Source: Acidobacteriaceae bacterium (lineage in GTDB: Bacteria; Acidobacteriota; Terriglobia; Terriglobales; Acidobacteriaceae). From it: a stretch of 39,185 nt of DNA. The stretch is taken from the NCBI GenBank assembly GCA_003166855.1, contig PMUM01000237.1:1-39185 (forward strand), read 5' to 3'. The notes beneath the pieces were generated by a model, which was not told the origin of the DNA, searched no databases, and worked only from the letters and a program-made list of their open reading frames with translations. Each line of letters opens with the position of its first letter. Positions within the stretch are counted from its first letter, which is position 1. Position numbers and translations under genes: made by a program. Below are positions 1 to 9,669 of this stretch, in pieces.

Positions 1-528
1 CATAAGCGCTAACTTAAGGATTACTTCCGCTTTGCCCGTCATCCACCCAGAGTCATCTACGGACGGCTTGCTGGCGCAATCGGTTGGCCGCGCCCTTGGC
101 TAGTTGCCGCGGTTTATCTGTTACCCCGGTTATTGCAGAGATATTCGCCGCTTACGTCAGCGTTGGTTTTGGGGGTGATTTGGGAAGTGTGGCATTTCCC
201 TCTTTATTACCACACGTTTCTGCATGATTTTCATGAGACCGCAAGCTTTACCATCGGGATCATGGGTCTCAGCCTATTGATCACGGTTTTATTTATCTAG
301 ACGTGCCAAAGTCTCACTCCGGTGATTGCGCTGCACTGGACCGCGAACGTATCAATGTCCGCCGTTCACAAGATGTTCCCAGGAGTTCCTAACGCCGACG
401 CGCAAGACCCGTACGACTTGATCACCATGGCGGTCATTACGCTTCTTGTTGTCATTCTTTTCATGCCCGGTCTTAATTTAATGAATCGCTCTCTGCGAAA
501 CCACCACCCGACGTGTTCTGGAGAGTGA
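1..528 (+). pseudogene. Decayed CPBP (CAAX-type) intramembrane protease, C-terminal half
   Basis: Reading frame 1 from about position 13 gives the second half of a CPBP/Abi family intramembrane metalloprotease. The motif GVIWEVWHFPLYYH near 174-215 matches the family's W-x-x-W-H-x-P block, and HWTANVS near 340-360 matches its C-terminal conserved H-x-x-x-N block, followed by a hydrophobic helix. The gene appears dead. An in-frame TAG at 298-300 sits where an aromatic residue is expected, and the frame is open on both sides of it. The normal EExxWRGYLLPRL active-site block is garbled near 95-130: RGYLLPRL is recovered only by dropping one T near 110-115, and the two glutamates are absent. Another stop lies at 10-12. 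The N-terminal part would lie left of the window. The family assignment rests on motif recall. Confidence 0.5.
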
Positions 529-959
529 GAAGTTGTATTCTCTTCCAGTTGGATTTTCCACTTCAGGTAGAGAAGTCCCGGTTCCGGGACAATGCGGGTC
601 GAGAGGCCGTTTTCGAGGCCAGTCGAACTCGGACGGCAGAGAGCTTCGCTGCAGAAGGAGATGCTGACGTGGAAAACGAGCCAGCTGGGATTCCCGCTGG
701 AGAGAGCGTGGTCATCACTGAAAACTGGCAAGATCGTCACCGAAGCGTACAAAATTCACACGCCCTAAGAATGGGCAGAGATTGGCCGCTAAAGCCGACC
801 ATCCGGACAGAATCGTTGCACTTGGCTGTGGATGCCGCAAAGACTAGCAACATACGACCAACAACTGCGCACTGTGGCGGCCCACTTGGCCAGGGACTAC
901 ACAGGAGCAGCGTCGCAAGGGGCATCCTTACGCATCCTTGGGGGAAGAAGAGTCGGACT
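529..959. other. Stretch without a convincing gene
   Basis: Open frames exist on both strands here (the longest plus-strand one runs 513-1088), but none shows a recognisable domain, a ribosome binding site or plausible composition. I also see no strong terminator or repeat. It may be further debris from the decayed CPBP gene on its left. Confidence 0.4.
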
Positions 960-1457
960 TCAGAGTTCCGACAAGTCTTTCGATTCGGGAGCGTAGCAAC
1001 GCAGAAGTGTAATGGAAACTACCAGTACAAGGATCAGCAGACCCAACAAACCAAGTTCAATCATCGAAGAGTGGAAAATGGCGCTTGAGCCTTCGGTCGC
1101 CCATGCACCTTCTTTCGTGAGCGTGGCTGCTTCCAGGGTAATCACCAAAACGCGGCGAATTGAGGCAATCAGTCCGACGATCAGAAAGGGTTCTGTAACC
1201 AGAACATGGGAGCGAATGGAGATACGTACTGTATGCAGAATCTCCACCAGCATCAGCACAATGAGGAGTTGGTTCAATACCCTCAGAGTCTGGGCTGCAA
1301 CCGTCCAATGACTGAGACCGATCCACAGTATTTGGCCCGCGGTTGCGATGGTCACAAAGGCGGTGACAGCCAGCAACACTGCGAGAACGGAGTAGATGAC
1401 TATCTCGGTCTTGCCCAGAAAGTAGTCAAAGTGGTGGCGTAATCTGTCCTCGACCAT
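960..1457 (-). CDS. PsiE-like membrane protein (phosphate-starvation-inducible family)
   Basis: 165 residues, mostly hydrophobic, with four likely membrane helices: about residues 17-40, 47-70, 80-100 and 130-155. The pattern resembles the PsiE family (E. coli PsiE is 136 aa), including an early HHFDYFLGKTE stretch, a LLIVLMLVEILHTV helix and a loop with IRSHVLVTEPFLIVGLIASIRR. The open frame extends upstream to 1763, but that extension lies over the end of the DUF3300 gene. The ATG at 1457 (Met-Val-Glu-Asp) is therefore preferred, though no strong Shine-Dalgarno precedes it. PsiE proteins are inner-membrane proteins of unclear biochemical role, induced by phosphate or carbon stress in E. coli. 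It is the last gene of a minus-strand group with the BON and DUF3300 genes; co-transcription is possible but unproven. Confidence 0.7.
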   Translation of the reverse strand: MVEDRLRHHFDYFLGKTEIVIYSVLAVLLAVTAFVTIATAGQILWIGLSHWTVAAQTLRVLNQLLIVLMLVEILHTVRISIRSHVLVTEPFLIVGLIASIRRVLVITLEAATLTKEGAWATEGSSAIFHSSMIELGLLGLLILVLVVSITLLRCYAPESKDLSEL

Positions 1458-1614
1458 ATCAGACTCAAGTTTGAAATCGAAATACGAATTGGTATCGCTG
1501 TGAAGCGGAGCGCAGACATAAGTGTCCGCGCTCCCAACCCCTTCTTTTCCCTTCTTTGCCGTCTCGGTAGCCTGTTTCAGAGCGTCCTCCAGCACTCTCT
1601 GCCCTGAAAGCAAG

Positions 1615-2493
1615 TTAGCGCGAGCGGTGATCGCGGTGTTCTTCCACGCGGGGGCGTCCTTCCCGCGCCGCCGTGCGCTCACGCTCAGTGCGCTCGTGTA
1701 GCACGTGCCGTTCGGGAAGCCGCTCTCCCACCCCGTATCGCCGGACCCCGTAGGGATGAACATACTCGTGCCGGTTGATCCAGGTCCGCCGCCAGGCTGC
1801 GTTGTTGATGATCACCACGTGCGAGCCCCAATCAAAGCGGCAATATCCCCAGCCCCACGGGCGAAAGAAATCCCCGATGGTCACGAAGAATCCAAAGCGG
1901 ATCACACCGCCGACCACGATTCCGGGCGCCGGCGGAAAGAAGACAATTGCCGGGTCATAGTACGGCACAGGGATGAATGCCGGATGCACGGGCACGATCG
2001 TGATGTACGGCCCACCGCTGACGATGATCTGGGCGTTGCTCCGCAGATATCCGTAATCCCTGGCCTTCTTGCGCTCTCTTTGCACTGCATCCATCACGTC
2101 CTGCTGCTGCGACAGAAATGCGTTGCCGAGATCGGTGGTCCAGCTCATGTCGTTGGCCATCATCTCCAGTACCGAGGGGAATGGCAGGAGCGCCTGCACG
2201 CTGGGATCCCACGGAAGATGATCCGCCTGGATCGCGTCGGCCAGGGCTTGCCCGGTGAGGTCGTGGTGCTGATCGGCCCAGCGCGCCGCATCCGGAATCT
2301 GGTCAGAATAGGTCGCGGCCGCAAGCACCTGCGCCAGGAGCGAATCCGGATACAGCGCAATGCGCGCTACCAGCTTGTCGAGTTGCCCCGGCGTGAACGA
2401 CGGCGCAGCCGTGTCCTGCGCAAAACTAAGAACGGGGACCACTGCTAAAACTACCAGAACTGCCAGCATCAGAATTGCTTTTTTGGTCTTCAT
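1615..2493 (-). CDS. DUF3300 secreted protein
   Basis: 292 residues. It begins with a clear signal peptide (KTKK followed by a hydrophobic stretch, likely cleaved after SFA-QD near residue 26). The N-terminal half has the DUF3300 signature: LDxLVARIALYPDSLLAQVLAAATY, then ARWADQH, WDPSVQALLPFP and MANDMSWTTDLGNAF. It continues with IVPVHPAFIPVPYYDP and a W/G-rich segment. The C-terminus is rich in Arg, His and Glu, and low in complexity. Molecular function is unknown; family members are exported or periplasmic. A perfect AGGAGG lies 7 bases before the ATG, which fixes the start. It lies 61 bases behind the BON gene on the same strand, so the two probably form an operon linked to the cell envelope. 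Confidence 0.9.
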   Translation of the reverse strand: MKTKKAILMLAVLVVLAVVPVLSFAQDTAAPSFTPGQLDKLVARIALYPDSLLAQVLAAATYSDQIPDAARWADQHHDLTGQALADAIQADHLPWDPSVQALLPFPSVLEMMANDMSWTTDLGNAFLSQQQDVMDAVQRERKKARDYGYLRSNAQIIVSGGPYITIVPVHPAFIPVPYYDPAIVFFPPAPGIVVGGVIRFGFFVTIGDFFRPWGWGYCRFDWGSHVVIINNAAWRRTWINRHEYVHPYGVRRYGVGERLPERHVLHERTERERTAAREGRPRVEEHRDHRSR

Positions 2494-2554
2494 ACAATCC
2501 TCCTAAATTAGGTCGTCAATTAGGCTGACGAAAATTAGGTACACGAACCTCGAT

Positions 2555-3328
2555 TCATTGATTGGCTACCAGCAGGTGATTCTCGACCGAGAACACCCCG
2601 GTTACCTCGCGCGCTCGCGTCTCGGCAATCTGCTTGTCCATCGCGCTATCCACAACCCCGTACAGCTTTACATTTCCGTTTTCAACCACAATGCGGATGG
2701 GAGCCTGTGGATCCAGCGAATATTTCTGGAGCGCGGGATCATGGTAGATCGCCATTGCCGTGCGTACGCGCAACTCGTCATCAAATTCAGAGAGTGGCAG
2801 GACGTTAATTTCGTCCCTCACGTCACGCACGCCAGGAGTGTCCTCCACAATGCCGAGGGCGGAAGTCTTGTCCGGGTAGCTCCGGGCCTGGCCGGAGATG
2901 GTTACGACGCCATCTCTCACGTCTACTTCGAAATTGTTGAATGTGATCCCGTAGCCAATGCGGTCATAGCGAAGCCGATTGGCAATGGTCTCGCGCAGTT
3001 CCTGATCCGAAACCGGGACAATCGGTTGCACCGCGATGAAATCGCGCACGCCCTCAATTCCGTGGTGCTTGCGCGCTAGGTGCTCGGCATCCATCTTTTC
3101 GCGATAGGTCTCAACCGAGCCTTGCAACAGCGCGACTCGATCGTCAACCGCGACGGTGACCTTGCGGAACTCCAGGCGGTTGCTGAAATCTTGCTGTAGT
3201 TGCTGAGTAAGAACGGCGTCCTTACTCGCCGCAGTTGTAGCTCCTCCATCGCTCCCCAGCGCGGAGCCAGAAATCACCAGCAAGAGCGCGAGTTGGAAGA
3301 ACCAGAGAGATCGGTTCAGGGTCTTCAT
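2555..3328 (-). CDS. Triple BON-domain exported protein
   Basis: 257 residues. A signal peptide (hydrophobic stretch ending near GSALGSDGG) is followed by three BON domains at about residues 35-105, 108-180 and 185-255. Each repeats the pattern of a charged helix, then D-x-V-x-L-x-G-x-V (VDDRVALLQGSVETYREK; VRDGVVTISGQARSYPDK; VENGNVKLYGVVDSAMDK), then A-x-x-x-x-G-V-x-x-V. BON domains bind phospholipid or form envelope assemblies, as in OsmY and DolP. The open frame could start at a TTG at 3334, but GGAGG at 3336-3340 is only one base from that codon. It is 7 bases from the ATG at 3328, so the ATG is chosen. An envelope-protective role is inferred from the family. Confidence 0.9.
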   Translation of the reverse strand: MKTLNRSLWFFQLALLLVISGSALGSDGGATTAASKDAVLTQQLQQDFSNRLEFRKVTVAVDDRVALLQGSVETYREKMDAEHLARKHHGIEGVRDFIAVQPIVPVSDQELRETIANRLRYDRIGYGITFNNFEVDVRDGVVTISGQARSYPDKTSALGIVEDTPGVRDVRDEINVLPLSEFDDELRVRTAMAIYHDPALQKYSLDPQAPIRIVVENGNVKLYGVVDSAMDKQIAETRAREVTGVFSVENHLLVANQ

Positions 3329-3369
3329 ATTCAAACCTCCAGGCTAAGAAATTCCTGTTCTTGAGTTTC

Positions 3370-3396
3370 CAGGCAGGGGACCCTACCTGTTTTTTT
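3370..3396 (+). terminator. Possible intrinsic terminator facing into the BON leader region
   Basis: CAGGCAGGG (3370-3378) can pair with CCCTACCTG (3381-3389), with one mismatch and the innermost pair opened to form a loop. It is followed by seven T residues. It reads on the plus strand, although the only nearby gene (BON) is on the minus strand, so it would stop antisense transcription entering the BON leader. The short loop makes the call uncertain. Confidence 0.35.
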
Positions 3397-3776
3397 CGAT
3401 TTGAATAGACGCACGGACAGCGGAAAAGGTTGCAATATCTTAGTTGTTTAATAGCAGATTTTCTTAGTGTCTTAACATAATATGCTAGGGTGTTTATTAT
3501 CTTTAGAAGCTGTTGATAATACTATAGATAATTCATTTTACCCCGCAACTACAGCCTCGGTATTTCCTGCCCTTCGAGTTGATTTCCACAGCGCATCGGA
3601 GCAAGGAGGAACACACGCGGCCGACTGGGCCGAGCGATTGAGACCTGGCGTTATCTGGGCTAATCCATTGAATCGGTTTGAGATCAGCGCTACTGTCTCT
3701 GTAAGCCCAAGAAAGAGATCTATCTGAATGTGACGAGGGCGAATGAGGTGTTGCAAACTGCTGTTCACTTGACGCT
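3397..3776. other. AT-rich divergent intergenic region
   Basis: This stretch separates the minus-strand BON gene from the plus-strand phosphatase gene and should hold divergent promoters. Positions 3420-3545 are visibly AT-rich compared with the surrounding sequence. No convincing open frame or RNA gene is seen, and I could not pick a clear -35/-10 pair. Confidence 0.4.
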
Positions 3777-4889
3777 ATGAAGCCCACCCCATGGTCGACC
3801 ATTCTTCGTGGGGTCACAACCGAAGGCCCCTACATCAATGAGCGGATGAGCGTTCTCGTTCTCACCATTGTGGTGGTGGCGGGGATCTCTGCGGTAGCCT
3901 TCGCGGACAAATCCGTGGCTTCGTTTTCCCTCGCTCCTCTGCATTTCCTGCCATTAGCTCTGAGCGCTCTAGTCCATCCGCTTCGCATCAGTCTTGCGCT
4001 TTCGATTGTCTGTCTGGTTCTGCATGACTTTGTTGGCCACATCCGTGATCTTGGAACCCGACACTTAGCAAAGGATGCGACCACCCTTCTTGGATATGTC
4101 TTCGTTGTCGTCGTCGTGAATCAGTTGGGCAGGCAGCGACAGCGACTGGCGGATCTGGCTGCAAGAGAACGCGACGAGCTTGCGAACGAAATTCACTTGG
4201 CTGCAGAAGTGCAACAGAGCATCTTGCCCCTTTCCATACCCACAGTACCTGGATTTGACTTCGCAGCACGAATGTACCCGTCCAAGATAGTAGCGGGGGA
4301 CTACTATGGATTCATTGAGCTGCCTACAGGGGAGATTGCGGTGGTGATTGTTGATGTTTCGGGAAAAGGAGTGGCTGCTGGTCTGCTGATGCCTTCCATC
4401 GAAGTAGCCCTGCGCCTGGATGCGCCGCGATTCCCGAGCACGAGTGATCTGTTACATACTTTCAACAACGTTGTTTGCGAGATCACTGGCGGACACCGGT
4501 TCATTTCCCTTTTTTACGGGAAACTCTGCGCTCAGTCACGTTCCTTGGAATATACAAATGCGGGACACAATCCGCCGCTCCTGCTTCGTGCGGGTAGCGA
4601 CCCAATCCCCTTGGACAAAGGAGGTCCGGTGTTGGGTGTGCTTCCCAATTCGGACTACGAGAGTGACACGATCGATCTACGCCACGGAGACGTTCTGGTT
4701 CTGTACACTGACGGGGCGGTCGAGGCTGAGAATCCAGCAGGAGAACAATACTCGGCGACACGGCTGGCAAAGATTGCGAGTATGTACTCGCAAAAGAGTG
4801 CTGACGAACTGGTAGAGACGATTTACGGATCAATCACGGAGTTTCGAGGAACAAGGCTGTTGGCTGACGATCTTACGCTAGTCTGTTGA
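3777..4889 (+). CDS. Membrane-anchored SpoIIE/RsbU-type serine phosphatase
   Basis: 370 residues. Residues 26-45, 52-85 and 103-116 are hydrophobic and should form a membrane region. A short charged coiled linker follows (about 118-148), then a PP2C-like SpoIIE phosphatase domain from 149 to the end. Visible motifs are EVQQSILP, GDYYGF (174-179), VDVSGKGVAAGLLM (192-205), YTNAGHNPPLL, VLYTDGAVEA near 310 and the terminal DDLTLV. RsbU-type proteins usually have GDYYDF, so the last acidic residue of that motif is Gly here; the other metal-binding Asp residues are present. These enzymes typically dephosphorylate an anti-sigma antagonist, but no STAS or RsbW-type partner is in this window. The start is the first ATG; no good Shine-Dalgarno is seen. 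The kinase gene begins 59 bases downstream on the same strand. Confidence 0.88.
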   Translation: MKPTPWSTILRGVTTEGPYINERMSVLVLTIVVVAGISAVAFADKSVASFSLAPLHFLPLALSALVHPLRISLALSIVCLVLHDFVGHIRDLGTRHLAKDATTLLGYVFVVVVVNQLGRQRQRLADLAARERDELANEIHLAAEVQQSILPLSIPTVPGFDFAARMYPSKIVAGDYYGFIELPTGEIAVVIVDVSGKGVAAGLLMPSIEVALRLDAPRFPSTSDLLHTFNNVVCEITGGHRFISLFYGKLCAQSRSLEYTNAGHNPPLLLRAGSDPIPLDKGGPVLGVLPNSDYESDTIDLRHGDVLVLYTDGAVEAENPAGEQYSATRLAKIASMYSQKSADELVETIYGSITEFRGTRLLADDLTLVC

Positions 4890-4948
4890 AGACGTGCTGA
4901 TTTTACGGTGACTGTTGGGCTCCCCTAAACCAACAGAGGAAATCCCCA

Positions 4949-6448
4949 GTGATGATCTCTGCAAACGCGGCGTTGACCGGGTCATACGACCCTCTGCAGG
5001 TTGCTCTCTCGGTTTTGATTGCGGTATCCGCGTCGTACGCGGCTCTCGATCTTGCTGGACGGGTGACAGCGACGCGCGGTCGAGCACGGTTGGCTTGGTT
5101 GATCGGCGGAAGCACCGCGATGGGCATCGGCATCTGGGCGATGCACTACATCGGAATGCTCGCCTTCCGCTTGCCCGTCCCGGTGGAATACGATTGGCCT
5201 ACTGCTCTGCTTTCGCTCCTGGTGGGGATCCTTTGTTCTGCTTTCGCCCTGGTGGTGGTGAGTCGAAGAAGAATGGGACTCACTTATGCCTTGATCGGCA
5301 GCGCCATTATGGGTTGCGGCATTGCAGCCCTTCACTACATCGCCATGGCTGCTATGCGTTTGCCTGCGGAATGTCGGTTTGACTTTCGCCTGGTAGCCCT
5401 TTCCGTGGCACTTGCGATCGTATTTTCTTTTGTTGCGCTGTGGCTGGAATTTTACTTTCGGGATGAGCCCAAGAACAGTGCTTGGCGGAAGCTGGGAAGC
5501 GCCTTGGTCATGGGCGTGGCCATCTCAGCCATGCACTACACCGGAGCGGCTGCGGCCACCTTTATTCCCGCAGCCTCAGCTTTGGACCAGTCGCATGCGG
5601 TGAGCATCTCGTCCCTGGGTACGCTCGGAATCGCTGCCGCTACCTTGCAAGTCCTTGGTGTGGCGGTATTGTCATCCTTAGTGGACCGACGATTCGACGC
5701 TCAGGCCTTGGAACTGGCCCTGGCCCAAGCCAGGCTGGAATTAGCCCATGTGGCGCGAATCGCAACCATGGGTGAATTGACCGCGTCCATCGCCCACGAG
5801 ATCAACCAACCTTTGACCGCGGTCGTCACGAACGGCAATTTCGCGCTTCGCCAAATCGCAAGTGGGGCGCCGAACCTGGAGGAGTTGCGGGAGGCAATTG
5901 CGGAGATTGTGAATGACGGAACCCGAGCCAGCGCCGTTATTTCGCGGATTCGTGCGCTGTTGCAGAAGGGCGCTCCTGATAGGGTTGAACTGGACATCAA
6001 TGAGGTGATTCAAGAAGTCACCATTCTTGTCCGCCATGAGGCGACCCTAAGCGGCGGTGTTTCCGTACGGCTCGACCTTGCCGCCGATCTGCCCCGCGTA
6101 CTAGGCGACCGAGTGCAATTGCAGCAAGTCTTAATCAACCTCATCATCAACAGCATTGAAGCAATGCGTACCCTCACTGATCGGCCACGGCAGCTTCTCA
6201 TCAAATCCGCAAAGAACGCGGATGCTGTGCTGATCCAAGTTCAGGATTCTGGAAAAGGACTCGATCCGGAGCAAGCAGGCCGTATCTTTGAACCATTCTT
6301 CACCACCAAGCCGCAGGGTATCGGAATGGGATTGTCGATCAGCCGCTCCATTATCGAGTCCCATGGTGGCCGTTTGTGGACCGTACCGGGTTCCTCCGGT
6401 GCGCTCTTCCAATTCACCCTGCCGACCAATGGGAACAGTGTTTCATGA
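4949..6448 (+). CDS. MHYT-domain sensor histidine kinase
   Basis: 499 residues. The N-terminal 245 form an MHYT sensor with seven hydrophobic helices and three His motifs: MHYIG (65-69), LHYIA (128-132) and MHYTG (195-199). MHYT sensors are proposed to sense O2, CO or NO through bound metal. A HisKA domain follows, with the phospho-acceptor His283 in SIAHEINQPL. A HATPase domain comes next, with the N box NLIINSIEAM, DSGKGLD, FEPFFTTKPQGIGMGLS and a terminal GALFQFTLP. The catalytic half is FixL-like. GTG at 4949 is taken as the start because AGAGGA lies 8 bases before it; ATG at 4952 is the alternative. The stop overlaps the next ATG (ATGA), so kinase and regulator are translationally coupled and should form a cognate pair. 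Confidence 0.92.
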   Translation: MMISANAALTGSYDPLQVALSVLIAVSASYAALDLAGRVTATRGRARLAWLIGGSTAMGIGIWAMHYIGMLAFRLPVPVEYDWPTALLSLLVGILCSAFALVVVSRRRMGLTYALIGSAIMGCGIAALHYIAMAAMRLPAECRFDFRLVALSVALAIVFSFVALWLEFYFRDEPKNSAWRKLGSALVMGVAISAMHYTGAAAATFIPAASALDQSHAVSISSLGTLGIAAATLQVLGVAVLSSLVDRRFDAQALELALAQARLELAHVARIATMGELTASIAHEINQPLTAVVTNGNFALRQIASGAPNLEELREAIAEIVNDGTRASAVISRIRALLQKGAPDRVELDINEVIQEVTILVRHEATLSGGVSVRLDLAADLPRVLGDRVQLQQVLINLIINSIEAMRTLTDRPRQLLIKSAKNADAVLIQVQDSGKGLDPEQAGRIFEPFFTTKPQGIGMGLSISRSIIESHGGRLWTVPGSSGALFQFTLPTNGNSVS

Positions 6449-7080
6449 ACGAGCGTGCACCCATCGTTTTCGTTGTCGATGACGATCCCTCGGTTCGTCG
6501 TTCGATCAAGCGCCTCATCGGATCGGTAGGTTTGCAAGTCGAGCTGTTCGGGTCCGCCCAGGAGTTCCTGCTAAGCAAGCGTCCGGATGCGCCCAGTTGT
6601 CTCGTCCTCGACATCAGGTTGCCAGGGATCAGTGGGCTCGATTTCCAGCAAGAATTGGCCGAGGCCAATATTCATATCCCGATCATCTTCATTACCGCGC
6701 ACGGCGACATTCCTATGACGGTGCGAGCCATGAAGGCGGGGGCCGTCGAGTTTCTTCCCAAGCCGTTCCGCGATCAGGATCTGCTGGATGCGATTCAACT
6801 TGCGCTGGAAAGGGATCGGGCCAGACGCCAACAAGAGGCGGAAATGGCAGTGTTGCGGGCGCGCTTCGAATCGTTGTCGCCACGAGAGCGCGAAGTCGTC
6901 GGCATGGTCGTCTCGGGCATGCTCAACAAGCAGATTGCGGCTGACATTGGAACCACCGAAAACACAGTGAAGGTTCAGCGGAGCCGCGCCATGGAAAAGA
7001 TGCAGGCACAGTCTTTGACCGACTTGGTGAAAATGATTGAAAAACTGCGGAGTCCCGCCCGCAAGCGCCGCGTAAACTAA
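6445..7080 (+). CDS. FixJ-type LuxR-family response regulator
   Basis: 211 residues. The receiver domain (about 6-120) has the acidic pocket VDDDPS near 11-16, the phospho-acceptor Asp56 in LVLDIRLPG, the Thr in FITAHGD and the Lys in FLPKPF. A LuxR-type helix-turn-helix follows (about 145-205): LSPREREVVGMVVSGMLNKQ, then IAADIGTTENTVKVQRSRAM. This is the FixJ/TodT/NarL arrangement. The frame is open upstream to 6376, but the ATG at 6445 overlaps the kinase stop by four bases and begins a normal receiver, so it is the true start. Phosphorylation by the upstream MHYT kinase is inferred from this coupling. Targets are unknown. Confidence 0.93.
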   Translation: MNERAPIVFVVDDDPSVRRSIKRLIGSVGLQVELFGSAQEFLLSKRPDAPSCLVLDIRLPGISGLDFQQELAEANIHIPIIFITAHGDIPMTVRAMKAGAVEFLPKPFRDQDLLDAIQLALERDRARRQQEAEMAVLRARFESLSPREREVVGMVVSGMLNKQIAADIGTTENTVKVQRSRAMEKMQAQSLTDLVKMIEKLRSPARKRRVN

Positions 7081-7314
7081 AGCATTATAGACATCCTTCT
7101 CTCTGTCACACGACGTTTACCCACGCTCAATAGCATTCTCCTTTCGCTGGTCTTAATCTTCAATCTCTGTTCTGCCTCATAACCCAACCTTAGTGCGGAG
7201 GCAACGCTTGAGTTGGCTGGGCGTCTTAGTGCGCACTTCGGAAGGAGCAATATCGCTACAACCTCCGAGGCACCCATATGCGACGCGGTCACTCTCCAAT
7301 AGAGAGGTTAGTGT

Positions 7315-9663
7315 GTGCGCCATCAACTTGCTGTGAAGACCAAAATCCTCCAACCCTTCCGTGAGCTGCTTGAGTCAGCGCCAGACGCGATGGTCATCGT
7401 GAATCAAGCCGGGGAAATCGTCCTCATCAATTCTCAGACAGAAAAACTGTTCGGATACGACCGCGAGGACCTGCTTGGTCATTCGGTCGAGCGACTGATT
7501 CCTGCCCGCTTTCAAGATGGACATCTAGACCACAGGGCAGCATATTTCAGTGATCCCCGCGTACGACCGATGGGTGCAGGCCTGGAACTCTACGCTATTC
7601 GCAAGGATGGCCACGAGTTTCCCGTCGAGATTAGTCTTAGTCCTTTAAAGACTGCTGAGGGCGTTCTGGTTACGGCCGCGATTCGCGACATTAGCGAAAG
7701 GAAACGCGTAGAGGGCCAGATTCACAAGTTGAATTTGGAACTGCAGGCCAAAGATCAGTTGCAATTGTTGCTCGACTCCACTGCGGAGGCGATCTACTCC
7801 ATTGATGTTGATGGAGCTTGCACACTCTGCAATGCAGCGTGTCTTCGATTGTTGGGCTACAGTCGCGACGCGGAACTACTCGCAAAGAACATGCATGCGC
7901 TGATGCACCACACCCGGCCCGATGGGCGCGCTTATCCCGAGGAGGAATGCAAGATTTTCCAGGCTTTCCGGCAGGGGAAGGGGACGCACGTGACGGACGA
8001 AGTTCTTTGGCGCGCGGACGGAACTAGCTTCCCCGCTGAGTACTGGTCTTATCCCGTACGCCACAACGGCCGGGTTGTAGGCAGCGTCGTCACCTTTTTC
8101 GATATTACTCAGCGCAAGAAGTCCGACGAAGCTCTGAGGCGATCGGAATCAAGGTATCGCTCAATTATTGAGAGCGCACCTTATGGCATTTTTCGCGTTG
8201 ACCAGAATGGTCGCATCGCCATGGCAAATTCAGCCTTCGCAGCTATGCTTGGTTACCAAGCTCCAGACGAGGTTCTGGGCCTCAAGACAGGTGCGGACGT
8301 TTATCTCAATTCGACGGAGCAGCAACACGCTCGTGATTATGCATCCGAAGATCCCGCGGTTGGTTACGAGGCCAAGTGGAAGCGTAAAGATGGGAAAACG
8401 ATAACAGTGCGACTCGGTGGGCGACGCCTGCCAAATGATGACGAACTTCCAGGCGGGTTCGAAGTCTTTGTTGAGGATATCACCGCACATCGATCTCTTC
8501 AGAAGCAGTTTGAACACGCCCAAAAGATGGAAGCAGTTGGCCGACTGGCGGGCGGAGTCGCCCACGACTTCAACAACCTGCTCATGATTATCAGCGGGTA
8601 CGCACAGCTTCTGGACGAGTCCTCTGCTGACCCCAAGAAGGTAGTTGAATACGCCAGCCGCATCCAAGATGCTAGCTCCAAAGCCGCCTCGGTGACTCGC
8701 CAACTGTTGGCTTACAGTCGGAAACAAGTGCTCGAACCAACTGTCCTCGATCTTAGCTACGTAGTGAAGGACCTGGCGAAAATGTTGCCACGTTTGCTGG
8801 GAGAAGATGTCGAAACAGTGATGGATCTCGACCCCCAGGTCGGTACAGTGCGGGCTGATCGAGGTCAGATTGAGCAGGTCATCATGAATCTGGTGGTGAA
8901 TGCCCGCGACGCCATGCCTCGCGGTGGCAAGCTCACGTTAGAGACATCGCACATTGGCACAGATGCAGTTCGCTCCGTTCGCCGTTCCTCTCTTCCGCCG
9001 GGAGGCTATGTCGTGCTAGCCGTGTCCGATACGGGCGTCGGCATGGATGCCGAGACGCAAAGCCGAATCTTCGAGCCCTTTTTCAGTACAAAGAGCAAGG
9101 AGGAGGGAACTGGATTGGGCCTGTCGGTGGTGTACAACATTGTCCGGGCGAGCGGCGGGCATGTCCGCGTGAGCAGCGAAGTGGGACGCGGCGCGACCTT
9201 TCAAATCTTTTTCCCGCGCGTCGCCACGCCGCCAAAACCGCAGCCTGCGGTCCTTCCCGTCGAGGCAGCGCGCAGCGGCATGGAGACAATCCTGGTAGCC
9301 GAGGATCAGCCGGACCTGCGCTGGATGGTCTGCCAATTCCTGCAGCAACTCGGCTACTCAGTGCTGGAGGCCAAAGATGGCGGCGATGCGGTTGCGTTGG
9401 CGGAGCAATACAAGGGAACGATCGATGTGCTCCTGACCGACGTGGTCATGCCACGCGTCCGCGGATCGGAAGTTGCGCGGAGGCTCTTGGCAAGTCGTCC
9501 TGCTATGAAGGTCATCTTTATGTCGGGATACACCGAAGGCGGATTCGGTTTGGCATCTGACGAGATACAGGAGCCCGGAACCACACTCTTGCAGAAGCCA
9601 TTCCAACTCGACGCACTCGCCCTGAAGATTCGGGAAGTCCTGGGAGCGCGCAGCCGGAGTTAA
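7315..9663 (+). CDS. Hybrid histidine kinase with three PAS domains and a receiver
   Basis: 782 residues with no membrane segment, so probably cytoplasmic. PAS1 spans about 15-130, PAS2 145-265 and PAS3 278-393. Each ends in a typical D-I-[ST]-x-R-K-type PAC segment ([24 protein letters not shown]). HisKA has the acceptor His417 in [11 protein letters not shown]. HATPase motifs are [25 protein letters not shown] and GTGLGLS. A C-terminal receiver (about 658-778) has EDQPDLR, phospho-acceptor Asp709 in LLTDVVMP and MSGY; its Lys is in LLQKPF. The start is GTG at 7315, with AGAGAGG about 7 bases upstream. The gene is 234 bases after the FixJ-type regulator on the same strand, and may have its own promoter. 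A phosphorelay partner is not visible. Confidence 0.92.
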   Translation: MRHQLAVKTKILQPFRELLESAPDAMVIVNQAGEIVLINSQTEKLFGYDREDLLGHSVERLIPARFQDGHLDHRAAYFSDPRVRPMGAGLELYAIRKDGHEFPVEISLSPLKTAEGVLVTAAIRDISERKRVEGQIHKLNLELQAKDQLQLLLDSTAEAIYSIDVDGACTLCNAACLRLLGYSRDAELLAKNMHALMHHTRPDGRAYPEEECKIFQAFRQGKGTHVTDEVLWRADGTSFPAEYWSYPVRHNGRVVGSVVTFFDITQRKKSDEALRRSESRYRSIIESAPYGIFRVDQNGRIAMANSAFAAMLGYQAPDEVLGLKTGADVYLNSTEQQHARDYASEDPAVGYEAKWKRKDGKTITVRLGGRRLPNDDELPGGFEVFVEDITAHRSLQKQFEHAQKMEAVGRLAGGVAHDFNNLLMIISGYAQLLDESSADPKKVVEYASRIQDASSKAASVTRQLLAYSRKQVLEPTVLDLSYVVKDLAKMLPRLLGEDVETVMDLDPQVGTVRADRGQIEQVIMNLVVNARDAMPRGGKLTLETSHIGTDAVRSVRRSSLPPGGYVVLAVSDTGVGMDAETQSRIFEPFFSTKSKEEGTGLGLSVVYNIVRASGGHVRVSSEVGRGATFQIFFPRVATPPKPQPAVLPVEAARSGMETILVAEDQPDLRWMVCQFLQQLGYSVLEAKDGGDAVALAEQYKGTIDVLLTDVVMPRVRGSEVARRLLASRPAMKVIFMSGYTEGGFGLASDEIQEPGTTLLQKPFQLDALALKIREVLGARSRS

Positions 9664-9669
9664 CCGTAG

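Noticed and set aside
513-1088. Plus-strand open frame of 191 codons
   Set aside because: No recognisable domain or ribosome binding site. Its 3' end lies antisense to the PsiE-like gene.
1705-2448. Plus-strand open frame of 247 codons
   Set aside because: Antisense of the DUF3300 gene, which has a signal peptide, a family match and a perfect Shine-Dalgarno.
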